Source: Serpula lacrymans var. lacrymans S7.9 (taxonomy: Eukaryota; Basidiomycota; Agaricomycetes; Boletales; Serpulaceae). From it: a stretch of DNA of 64,000 nt. The stretch covers positions 248,001-312,000 of the forward strand of contig NW_006763291.1 of the NCBI RefSeq assembly GCF_000218685.1, given 5' to 3'. Below are positions 10,007-19,700 of the stretch, piece by piece. Below the pieces are notes generated by a model, which did no database searches, was not told the origin of the DNA, and worked only from the letters and a program-made list of their open reading frames with translations. Each line of letters opens with the position of its first letter. Position 1 is the stretch's first letter. Made by a program: the position numbers and the translations under genes.

Positions 10007-11041
10007 ATGAATCAACCCACTACTCTCTCAGTCATCACTATGCCAATTCCTGGCACTCGTTATGCTCCTAAGAAGTTCAAGGGAGACTATACTCGTGTCA
10101 GGGATTTTGTTCTCCACTATGAGCGCATCTGTCATGCAAACAATGTCACTGCTGATGATGAAAAGTGCTCAAGCATTCTCCAATACTGCTTCACATATGT
10201 TCGAGAAATCATTGAAGGAATGAAGCATTTCATTACTGTGCCTGTTCCAGATAATTCCCCAATTGGTTCAATCGAAAATTCTAGCACTCTCAGAGCACTG
10301 GAAGACCTGGAAACTCGTCTAGAAGAAACTATTGAAGCCTCTATCCCTATCCCCAATGCCAGCACCTTTGAAACATTCTTTGACTTTATTCGCTCAATCA
10401 GGGAAGATGAAAGGTCTGCTATTTTTGGTCTACTGAACAACCTTCAATATAATCACAACATGAGTTCACTCTCACTGACTTCAGACTATGTCATGAGAGG
10501 ACACCATGGCTTCGATGAAAACCACAACCTTTATGCTGATTATGTCCTGCTCCATGCTCATTTGCGATTTGACCAGAATCATGGACCTGGAAGAGCACAA
10601 TCTATTATCAGTCGCTCAGGAACTGCACATATCCGCTTCTTTCCTCAAACAGAATCATTTCCAATTCCCACTGATGAAGATATAAATGGACCTCCATCAC
10701 GTGATATGAATGGTCAAGTCAATGTGACGGTGGAAGTAATACAAGAATCCGATTCGGAGCCGATACACAATCATATAAATGGATTAATTAATGATGACTC
10801 ATCCACTGATGATGAATCACCACCCCCATATTCGCGTCAACAGTTACCATCAAATATCAGTGACTCACCCCCATCACCTTCCTCTACCAATGCTACAACT
10901 GCTTCTTCGCTCCCCCCTGATAATCGCACACTCATGCACCATAATCGCACACTCATGCATACTATTTGCAATGATAGTCAAGAGGATGAAAGGAGATTAA
11001 TTCCTTACCGCCCCTTCAGCTATCCCTCTCCACAACAATAG
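10007..11041 (+). CDS. Gypsy-II gag-like protein (344 aa)
   Basis: Intact ORF starting MNQPTTLSVITM about 200 bp after the PBS. Residues 20-70 (KKFKGDYTRVRDFVLHYERI and following) match the capsid-type start of gag in this class of fungal gypsy elements. The C-terminal third is rich in Ser, Pro, His and Asp. No CCHC zinc knuckle is visible, unlike the gag of Chromovirus-III. As the first ORF after the PBS it is expected to form the particle shell. Confidence 0.65.
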   Translation: MNQPTTLSVITMPIPGTRYAPKKFKGDYTRVRDFVLHYERICHANNVTADDEKCSSILQYCFTYVREIIEGMKHFITVPVPDNSPIGSIENSSTLRALEDLETRLEETIEASIPIPNASTFETFFDFIRSIREDERSAIFGLLNNLQYNHNMSSLSLTSDYVMRGHHGFDENHNLYADYVLLHAHLRFDQNHGPGRAQSIISRSGTAHIRFFPQTESFPIPTDEDINGPPSRDMNGQVNVTVEVIQESDSEPIHNHINGLINDDSSTDDESPPPYSRQQLPSNISDSPPSPSSTNATTASSLPPDNRTLMHHNRTLMHTICNDSQEDERRLIPYRPFSYPSPQQ

Positions 11042-11246
11042 GAGTGGAGCATCAACCTTCCATCAATATATCATCCAATATTACTCCATATCTTCGAACT
11101 TCCATGCATCACTATCATCATTTTCCCACGTCACCATCAGCTCAGCCATTATTGATTATTCACACCAGTGCCAGAAATTCTACCCCGATTCTAACACATC
11201 TTCACTCCATCCTAAACACTTACATCGAGCATTACAAGCACCTAAC

Positions 11247-11483
11247 ATGTCCTGGCTCGAAGGGTTTCATATTACTAAAGAAGCTCTCATCATCGAGATT
11301 GTGGTGGGAGTGTTACTTGTCCTCGCCCTCTTCTACGGTTTTGTCTTCCCTCATATTCGCGCTTATTGTCGACGAGAACGTGTTGAGGTTATTCACCTCC
11401 ACAACAGGACAATTCATCCATCCAGTGCATCAACATTTACCACCAGCACTGAGGTGCTTGCTAGTGCCGCAGTTGAAGTTTGA
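11247..11483 (+). CDS. small single-pass membrane ORF between gag and pol of Gypsy-II (78 aa)
   Basis: Starts MSWLEGFHITKEAL, followed by one strong hydrophobic segment (IIEIVVGVLLVLALFYGFVF, residues about 14-33), a basic stretch (RAYCRRER) and a Ser/Thr-rich tail. That is a type of small membrane protein with a positive-inside flank after the helix. It lies where a protease domain would be expected, but I see no D-S/T-G protease motif between gag and pol. The function is unknown; chance hydrophobic coding cannot be excluded. Confidence 0.4.
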   Translation: MSWLEGFHITKEALIIEIVVGVLLVLALFYGFVFPHIRAYCRRERVEVIHLHNRTIHPSSASTFTTSTEVLASAAVEV

Positions 11484-11827
11484 GGTAGATGCTGGTGATA
11501 CATTTCTATATTCCTTTCTTACTTAACACTCCATTCAGCGCTTTTGGACCATATGCCACCTTTTCCCTTTTTCTTCTTTCTTGTTACATATCTATTACTT
11601 GTACAAAATGGCCTCTTAGATTTCTATGTTATCCGGTTTTTCCTTCCTTTACTCTTGTACCAACTTCTTTTTCTATTGTCTATGTTCCCCTTTCGTTCTT
11701 ATCTGGTCTTTTTCCTCCCCCCCTTGTAAAACATCCGACCTCATCCCTATCCTATTCGGTCCGAGATGACGCAAAACTACCACGGCACTTTCCTTCTTTG
11801 AACACTTTTTGTTTTGACCCTAGTTAT

Positions 11828-14645
11828 ATGATAGATATTGTGGACCCTATACCTGTACCAGCACCTGATTGGTCAAGTTTTGGAGCCTACAAACGTGTTG
11901 ATCGCAGAGTCAAACCTGTTCCTGGAGTATTCCCAGAAGACGCACGTGTCACTCGGTCATTTCCAGAAGACCCACTCCTTTCGCTCCCACCCCTTCCTGT
12001 CCTTCCCCCAGAATTCATTCCCACGCTGAAGCTCACCAAGGAGCGCCTTTATGACGAAATGAAGCTAAACTCTGATGGATTCTTATGGCCAGAAGAGGAA
12101 AAGCTCTTCGCTCACATCATGATACTCAATCAGCGCAGTCTTGCCTTCGAGGAAAATGACAGAGGAACGTTCAGAGAAGACTACTTCTCTCCCTACGTCA
12201 TACCTGTTCTCCCACATGTCCCTTGGGAATACAAGAACATTCCTATTCCTTCTGGAATCAAGAACGAAGTCATAGAATTGCTCAGAGACAAGATCAAAGC
12301 TGGAGTCTATGAGCCTAGCTAGTCATCTTATTGCTCTAAGTGGTTTTGTGTTTAGAAGAAGAATGGCAAGATTCACATTGTCCATGATCTTCAGCCACTT
12401 AATGCAGTCACTATCAAGGACTCAGGAGTACCACCTATCCTTGACGACTTTGTGGAGCCATTTGCTGGTTCCCAATGCTATACTGTGTTTGATCTCTTTT
12501 GGGGATTTGATGCTCGAAAAGTGCACCCTGACAGTCGTGACCTTACCTCTTTTCTATCACCACTAGGACTTCTGAGGATTACTTCTATGCCTATGGGATT
12601 CACCAATTCCGTTCCAGAATTCCAGAACTGCATGACTTTCATCCTGCAAGACGAAATTCCGCATATTGCCAATATCTTTGTTGATGACCTCCCAATCAAA
12701 GGACCTACTTCTCGTTATGAAGATGCAGATGGAAACCCAGAGACCATCCCTGGCAACCCTGGCATTCGTAGATTTATATGGGAATATGCCATTGACGTTC
12801 ATCACATTATGCATAGAGTTGGCCATGCTGGTGGAACTTTCTCTGGAAAGAAGACTCAGTTATGTCGTCCTCAAGTTGTGATTGTCGGACAAGTATGCTG
12901 CCCAGAAGGTCATCTCCCTGACAGTACCAAGGTTGACAAGATTCTTAAATGGCCAATTCTCCAGACTCCCAAAGATATTCACAGTTTTCTTGGTCTATGT
13001 GGCACAGTTTGCATCTGGATCCGCAATTACTCTGCTCTTGCACGTCCCCTGACAGAATTGTATCGCAAAGGAGCTGAATTTCAATGGGATGAACGCAGAC
13101 AAGAACCATTTGATGCTCTAAAGCATGCAGTATCTTCTGCACCAGCCCTTCACCCTATAAATTATTCGTTACACAGCCCAGTCGTTCTTTCAGTTGATAC
13201 CAGCAAGATTGCTGTTGGTTTCATCCTCTCCCAGCTTGATGAAAATGGAAAGAAGCGTCCAGCTCGCTATGGCTCTATTCCCATGAATGATAGAGAGGCA
13301 AATTACAGTCAACCCAAGCTAGAATTGTATGGTTTGTTCAGAGCACTTCGTCATTTTTGCCTTTACATTGCAGGAGTAAAACACTTGCATGTGGAGGTGG
13401 ATGCCAAGTATATCAAAGGCATGCTCAACAACCCAGATCTCCAGCCTAATGCCACTATCAATCGTTGGATTCAGGGCATCCTTCTCTTTGATTTCAAGCT
13501 CATTCACATACCTGCTGATCGTCATCGTGGTCCTGATGCATGATCTCATCGTCAACCAACAGAGGAAGACTTTGAAGATGCTCAAGAATCAGATGATTGG
13601 CTTGATGATATCGCCCTTCTTATTGATCTTACCAGACCTCTCCCATATCACCCTATGTCACTCCCTTCATTCCTTACCAATGATTCTTCTCAATATGATG
13701 TCCTTCGTCAAATCTTCCACTTTCTTCAGACCATGGAGCTGCCTATATTTTCCTCTCTTCAAGCCCAAAAGCGTTTTGTCAAGCGATCACTTCAATTCTT
13801 CTTGAGAGGAGACAGCATGTTTAAGCGTCGTCACTCTGCTCCTCCTCTCAAAGTTATCTTCAATCCTGACCTTCGACTTCACATCCTTACTGAGGCACAC
13901 GAAAGGCTTGGTCACAGAGGAGTTAATGGTGTATTCTATACAGTCAGAGAGCGCTTTTACTGGCCCCATATGTTATAGGATGTCAAGCATCATGTTCGCA
14001 CCTGCCATGAATGCCAGATTCAAAGTGTACGCAAAAGTGAAGTCCCACTTACCATCTCATCGCCTCCTACAATCTTCACCAAAGTCTATGTCGACATTAT
14101 GCTTATGCCAAAAGCTGGAGGATATCGATATCTTGTTGCTGCACGAGATGATCTGTCACTTGCTGCAGAAGGAAGAGCATTGAAGAAAGCATCTGCACAT
14201 AATCTTGCACGCTTTTTCTGGGAAGAAATCATCTGTCGCTACGGAGCTATAGGAGAAGTTGTCACAGATAATAGAAGTGAAGTCAAAGGAGCATTTGAAG
14301 AGCTTGTGGAACATTACCAGATCCCTCATATTCGCATTTCTCCCTACAATTCCAAGGCAAATGGTGTTGTTGAGCGTGGACACTTCGTCATAAGGGAAGC
14401 ACTTGTCAAGTCCTGTGAAGGCAATGTCAATTTATGGCCAACCAAGGTCCATCATGCCTTCTTTGCAGACAAGGTCACTACTCGTCGTTCTACTGGATTC
14501 AGTCCTTTTTATCTGTTGCATGGAGTTGACCCAGTCCTACCATTCAATCTGACAGAAGCGACTTTCCTTGTTCATGGATTCCATACTGCAATGTCAACAG
14601 AAGACCTCATTGCTTTGCGCATTTGTCAACTAGAAAAGAGACAGG
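11828..14645 (+). pseudogene. Gypsy-II pol: reverse transcriptase, RNase H and most of integrase, with stops
   Basis: A single frame series starts near ATG 11828 (MIDIVDPIPVPAPDWSS). RT signatures are YKNIPIPSGI, IVHDLQPLNAVT, a palm motif MPMGFTNSV and the active-site box IFVDDLPIKG. RNase H starts at SVDTSKIAVGFILSQ and continues through LHVEVDAKYIKGML. Integrase has an HHCC region (HERLGHRGVNGVFYTVRERF...HECQ), first Asp in VYVDIMLMP, second in VVTDNRSEVKG and Glu in NGVVERGH. Stops occur at 12320-12322 (tag), about 12353 (tag), 13541 (tga) and 13976 (tag). The frame is cut at 14645 by the chromovirus and resumes at 20998. The RT box is F-V-D-D instead of Y-V-D-D. Confidence 0.85.
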
Positions 14646-15031
14646 TGTCACGATAACACAATTTCTGGACATTTCCTTTCTTTCATTCTCCGCTTCAACT
14701 CTATACTTTAAATGCCACGCGGCATTTCCCCTTTCTCACGCCGCGTTGCCTTCCTTTTATTTTTAGATTTAACTCTCTCATGCAGTGGAGCTGGCCATAC
14801 GGGCTAGGCCCTATGACATCATCAGCCACTGCCTTCATCAACTGTATAGTACACATGTACAAACAACCTGTAGTTGTATATATACCCCAATAGATCCAGG
14901 AGACTCCTCAGCGAGTCCTCCTGTTGTATACCAACTAACTCACTGCAGCCTAAGGGGTAACCACTCCCCAACTTCATCTTCTCTATAGTGTGTTCTGTGT
15001 GCGCCGGAGTAATTCACTCTTGGTTGTTACA
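14646..15031 (+). repeat. 5' LTR-A of Chromovirus-III (386 bp)
   Basis: Begins TGTCACG and ends GGTTGTTACA; preceded by the target duplication ACAGG. It differs from the 3' LTR at four C/T positions. It contains TATATATA at 14877-14884. The last 67 bp are part of a tandem duplication that continues into the leader. Confidence 0.95.
14877..14919 (+). promoter_or_regulatory. LTR-A core promoter and predicted RNA 5' end
   Basis: TATATATA at 14877-14884 is the only strong TATA-like box in the LTR. About 33 nt downstream is AGCGAGTCCT (14910-14919), which is perfectly complementary to the sequence just after the LTR. I infer that transcription starts at or near 14910 and that this segment is the self-primer. 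The start site is a prediction from spacing. Confidence 0.5.
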
Positions 15032-15182
15032 TTAGGACTCGCTCCTCTACTCTCTCGCACGTGTGTGCAAAAGTCCCCAACTTCATCTTCTCTATAGTGT
15101 GTTCTGTGTGCGCCGGAGTAATTCACTCTTGGTTGTTACATTAGGACTCGCTCCTCTACTCTCTCGCACGTGTGTGCAAAAG
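14965..15182 (+). repeat. 109-bp tandem duplication spanning LTR end and leader
   Basis: Bases 14965-15073 are repeated at 15074-15182. The unit contains the last 67 bp of the LTR (through GGTTGTTACA) and the first 42 bp of the leader including the putative PBS. The breakpoints share the short homology TCCC, as expected for replication slippage or template switching. The 3' LTR and the LTR boundary are otherwise normal. Confidence 0.9.
15034..15043 (+). other. putative self-primer binding site of Chromovirus-III
   Basis: AGGACTCGCT starts 2 bp after the LTR end. It does not start with TGG and I cannot match it to a tRNA 3' end. It is the exact reverse complement of AGCGAGTCCT at 14910-14919, the predicted 5' end of the element RNA, as in Tf1/sushi-type self-priming. 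A second copy of the site lies in the 109-bp duplication, at 15143-15152. Confidence 0.55.
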
Positions 15183-15658
15183 TCCCATTGGGCACCCGGA
15201 CTCCAGGGTGAAGGAGATTGGTTAGCGGTTAGGAATATCCCACATAGCAGATAGGTGCGCTCCTAGCGACGGCCTTGTAGTGCTTTGGGAGAAGAACCCA
15301 AACCTTCGATACGCGGCCCCCAGCGTTAAGGGGAGTACCTTAGCTCAGAAGTCGGTGTGGAACCACTGTTGATTAGATTTAGAATACAAACTTTCACTTT
15401 TGAATACCTCTGACCAGGCCGGGCACTTGCCTCCGCCAGTCTGGAGAAGGGTTGACAGCTTAACAAGCGGACCACCCCCTGACAACCGTTCGGACCAGGG
15501 TTTATTACAAATACATTTTTATATACCTTTTTAAATACTATAGTGTGGGTAGTCGGAGATTGAGATCCGATACTCAGCTGGGAAGAGGTTGATCCGCAGA
15601 TAGCAAGCGGGGACCCCCAGATACCTATTTTTACATTACCCAAAGAGAACAAGTCGAC
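15183..15658 (+). other. 5' leader of Chromovirus-III
   Basis: Untranslated sequence between the duplicated PBS region and the gag ATG. No open frame of interest. It probably holds packaging signals, none of which I can identify by eye. Confidence 0.5.
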
Positions 15659-16723
15659 ATGTCGTCGCAACCCCAAGACATGAATGCGCTACTGCACGCA
15701 ATGCGTATGCAGATAGCTGCGTTAACCTCGCAGCTCGCCAAGATACAGGCCAACCCCCCTGTAGCAACCCCCTCGGTAGAGAAAAAGTTTAACAAGAAAG
15801 TCAAAGTTGTTGCTGACCCTGGCGCCTTCGAAGGAGACAGAGCGCAATTTGCTGAATGGTGGATCAAGCTCCAGATTTGGGTCAAGGCGAACTGGGACGC
15901 GTTTGCCGACGATTTTGAGGTAGCCACTGCGGTGCTATCTCGCCTAAAAGGACCTGTGGCGGGTCGATACGCCCAAGTAAGACTCCAGGAATGCTACACC
16001 GCGGGTGTGTGGCCCACCTGGGACGATCTCAAAATAGAGATCGAAAAATATTTTAAACCACAAGCTGAGCGTGACTGGGCGCGTCAGCAAATCCGTTCCT
16101 TCAAACAAGGAAACATGAGGACGGATGATTTCGTAACCCGGTTCCTGGCCCTCTCAATCCAAGGGGGTCTTGGCAATGAACACGCAGTGGAACTGCTAGA
16201 ACGCAATGTGAACCCTCGCATTGCAGAACAGATCTATCTGCAGGATACACGAAGCGACAACTTGGCCCTGGCGGCTGAGGAAGTACGACGAGTCGGTAGA
16301 GTCATAGAGCTCTACACCATGCACCAAGGTGGCGGGTCCACCAAACAAAACAACATACCCCAGAGGCGCCCTGGGTCATCAAACCATCAAAATCACTCTC
16401 ACGGGTTCAAGCCGTTCAGGCTGCAACCAGGGCAGGGAGCCCCTATGGATATCGGCGCGGTCCAAGGCGGACAGATGCGCAGATTCAAAGGGAACTGCTA
16501 TAATTGCGGCCAGGAGGGACACATGTCCCGAGACTGCAGAAAAGGGGCGCAGGCTGCCCAACAAAAAAATAACCAAGGGCGCCAGGCGCGCCAACTAGAA
16601 TCCGAAAAGCCGGACGATCAGCTCAACTCTTTGGCCGGTTGTTCGTACGACAAAATCCGGGCCTTCTTCTATGACCAGCAGGTCAATGAGATGAAGGCTC
16701 AGGGAAAAGAATTCGGGGCCTAG
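15659..16723 (+). CDS. Chromovirus-III gag (354 aa)
   Basis: Intact. It starts MSSQPQDMNALLHAM with a short helical N-terminus. Residues about 50-200 form a retrotransposon gag capsid region (FEGDRAQFAEWWIKLQIW, LSRLKGPVAGRYAQ, EKYFKPQAERDWARQQI). Near residue 279 there is one CX2CX4HX4C zinc knuckle (CYNCGQEGHMSRDC). The stop is at 16721-16723; a slippery heptamer lies 12 nt upstream of it. Gag assembles the particle and binds the RNA. Confidence 0.9.
   Translation: MSSQPQDMNALLHAMRMQIAALTSQLAKIQANPPVATPSVEKKFNKKVKVVADPGAFEGDRAQFAEWWIKLQIWVKANWDAFADDFEVATAVLSRLKGPVAGRYAQVRLQECYTAGVWPTWDDLKIEIEKYFKPQAERDWARQQIRSFKQGNMRTDDFVTRFLALSIQGGLGNEHAVELLERNVNPRIAEQIYLQDTRSDNLALAAEEVRRVGRVIELYTMHQGGGSTKQNNIPQRRPGSSNHQNHSHGFKPFRLQPGQGAPMDIGAVQGGQMRRFKGNCYNCGQEGHMSRDCRKGAQAAQQKNNQGRQARQLESEKPDDQLNSLAGCSYDKIRAFFYDQQVNEMKAQGKEFGA
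16702..16708 (+). promoter_or_regulatory. -1 ribosomal frameshift heptamer (GGGAAAA)
   Basis: In the gag frame the bases read CAG GGA AAA GAA, so G GGA AAA has the X XXY YYZ form needed for -1 slippage. Pol lies in the -1 frame and is open from 16690 onwards, so slippage here would fuse gag to pol and bypass the gag stop at 16721-16723. A downstream stimulatory structure was not established. Confidence 0.7.
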
Positions 16724-16728
16724 GTCAC

Positions 16729-19700
16729 TTGGGTGCCTTAGCTCCTAGTAAAAATGAAGTAAACCACAACAAGGTGGCCCCTGCTCCGGGGTGTTGCACG
16801 AGCAATAACGGAATGACGGGGATGGCTCCCCAATTTGTAAATAAATTCTTAAATTTGTTGTCTGAAGTTTGTACTTGTATGAAGAAATGCGACTGTAATA
16901 TTTATGATACTACCGCTGCACCAGCGTCTCCCTTGGAGCGCGGCCCCGGCGAGACAAACACTAGGGTGCTTAATTCTGGTAAAACTAAAATAGAAAAACA
17001 TGTGTCATTCGATATTTCCCCTTCTTCTTCTTCTTCTTCGGAGCCACCCTTTCCCAAAATCCCAAGGCGTGTGTTGATGTGCACATATTTATTCCAAAAG
17101 GAGATCCGTTTAGATGTTGGCGTGGAAAACCCTGCCCGGGGCAAAGTACACTCAACGAGCGCGCTGCTTGATTCAGGCGCTAACGGGATCTTCATAGATC
17201 AGGTCTGGGCGGAGCAAATTGGACTCCCCCTTGTAAAATTAGATACATCTATTCCCGTCTATAACGTTGACGGTACGCTTAACGCAGGTGGCTGTATCAC
17301 TCACAAATGTTCTTTTGTGGTCGAATACCAAGGACACAGAGAACGAGTCACTGCCAAAGCTACCCAACTAGGGAAGATTAATTTAATCTTAGGCTGGACC
17401 TGGCTATTTAAACATAATCCTGAGATCAACTGGCAGACAGGGGTTGTCACATTGTCACGTTGCCCTCAGGAATGTGTAAACTTGGGTAAACCAAATCATG
17501 TCCGTCACGATGAGCGTCTTGAAAAGTTAAACGCTAGTCACGTTTACGAGCTCAGATCTTTAGAAAAGATCGACGATGACGATGATGAGGTAAAACCTGA
17601 GGAAGAGATTAAGAGGCTGGTACCTCCCGAGTACCATGACTTCTGGAAAGTCTTTTCAAAACACAAATCAGAACGCTTCCCAGAGGCTAAGCCTTGGGAC
17701 CATGCTATAGATTTGAAGGACACCTTCAAACCAAGAAAAGGACACATGATACCACTCTCTGCTCCAGAAAGAGACGAGGTATCTAGCTTCATAGACGAAC
17801 AACTTAGGAAGGGTTACATCAGACCTTCCAAAAGTCCTATGACGTCCCCGGTGTTCTTCATTCCTAAAAAGGATGGTAAGAAGCGAATGATTATGGACTA
17901 TCGTTATGTGAATGAGCACACGGTTAAAAATGCGTATCCGCTGCCTTTGATTAGTCAGCTAGTGGACAAATTGGCTGGCGCCAAGATCCTGACAAAGATG
18001 GATCTCAGATGGGGGTACAACAATGTACGAATCAAAGAAGAAGATGCTTGGAAGGCCGCGTTCACGTGCCACCGAGGATCTTTCGAACCCCTTGTCATGT
18101 TCTTCGGGTTGACCAATTCACCGGCGACCTTTCAGAGCATGATGAACGAGATCTTCGCGGATATGGAAAACTGTGTCGTCATTTACATTGACGATTTATT
18201 AATATTTATGAAGTCGGACGATGAGGCTGAGCACGACAAGATCGTGCAAGAAGTCCTTCGACGCTTACAGGAACGGGACCTATTTGTCAAACCCGAAAAA
18301 TGTAATTTTAAAGTGAAGGAAGTAGACTTCCTCGGTATGATCATAGGCCAGAATGGAATCAGGATGAACCCTGAGAAAGTTCAAGCTATTTTGGAATGGC
18401 CAGAACCTACTCGTGTCAAAGGAGTTAGGGCCTTCCTTGGCTTAGGCAATTTCTACCGAAGGTTTATCGAAAACTTCGCAAAAATCACGAGACCGTTGAA
18501 CGATCTCACAAAAAAGGACATTGTTTGGCATTGGGGCGCCAGAGAACAAGAAGCTTTTGATAAGCTTAAACAGGCATTCACAACAGCGCCCATATTGGCA
18601 TTTCCAGAGTTAGACAAAGAGTTCCGGCTAGAAACCGACTCTTCTGACTTCGCCACTGGGGCTGTTCTATCGATCAAATGCCCTGACAATCTTTGGAGGC
18701 CTTGTGCCTATTTATTGCATAGTTTGTCGCCTACAGAGCGCAACTATCAAATTTATGACAAAGAGATGCTGGCCATCATTAGAGCTCTGAAGCACTGGCG
18801 GCATTACTTGGAAGGTGCTAGACACCAATTCGAAATCTGGACCGATCATAAGAACCTAGAGTACTTTATGACGGCCCGAGACCTGAACCGAAGACAGGCC
18901 CGCTACGCGGTGTACTTGTCAAGGTTCAATTATAAATTAATTCATAAGCCTGGAAGCTCAATGGGGAAAGCGGATGCTCTATCCAGAAGAGAGGATCATG
19001 CCAACGGCATTGAAGATGACAACAAAAGTGTCACCTTGATAGATCAATTAAGGGTTGCCAATGTTAGAATCGGGCAAGATTCCGATCTTCTAGAAGTCTT
19101 CAAGAAAGACATCTCCTCAGAAGAGAAGGCACGCCTTGACGGCAACGGAAACTATTTATGGGAAGACGGGCTCTTCCATTTCAAAGATAAAATCTATGTG
19201 CCTGAGTCTGTAAGGATCAAGGCAATAGATAGAAATCACGACACTCCAGTAGCTGGGCACCCGGGGTGGCAACGAACAATGGAGTTGATCTCCAGAAACT
19301 ACATGTGGCCTGGCATGGTCAAAGACGTACAGGAATACGTAAAATCCTGTCTAAGATGTGCCATGGCCAAAAACTCTCATCAACCGCCGGCCGGTAAACT
19401 TATGCCGAACCCGATACCAGCTGGGCCCTGGCAGGATATATCGGTTGATTTCACGACAGATCTGCCCGAGTCAAACGGGTATAATTCAGTAATGGTAGTA
19501 GTGGATCGCTTCTCTAAAGAAGTGGTATTCATACCTACCAATAAAACCATTACCGCCGCTGGTACGGCAGATTTATTTAAAGATTTCATATGGTCCATCC
19601 ACGGATTACCAGAGACGGTGATCTCCGACAGAGGACCACAATTCGCTAGTGAATTTATGGAAGAACTGTGCCGGATGCTGGGCATCAAACCTAAATTATC

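Noticed and set aside
15360..15660. Possible coding function of the minus-strand frames in the Chromovirus-III leader
   Set aside because: They are antisense to the leader and to the gag start, with no recognisable content.
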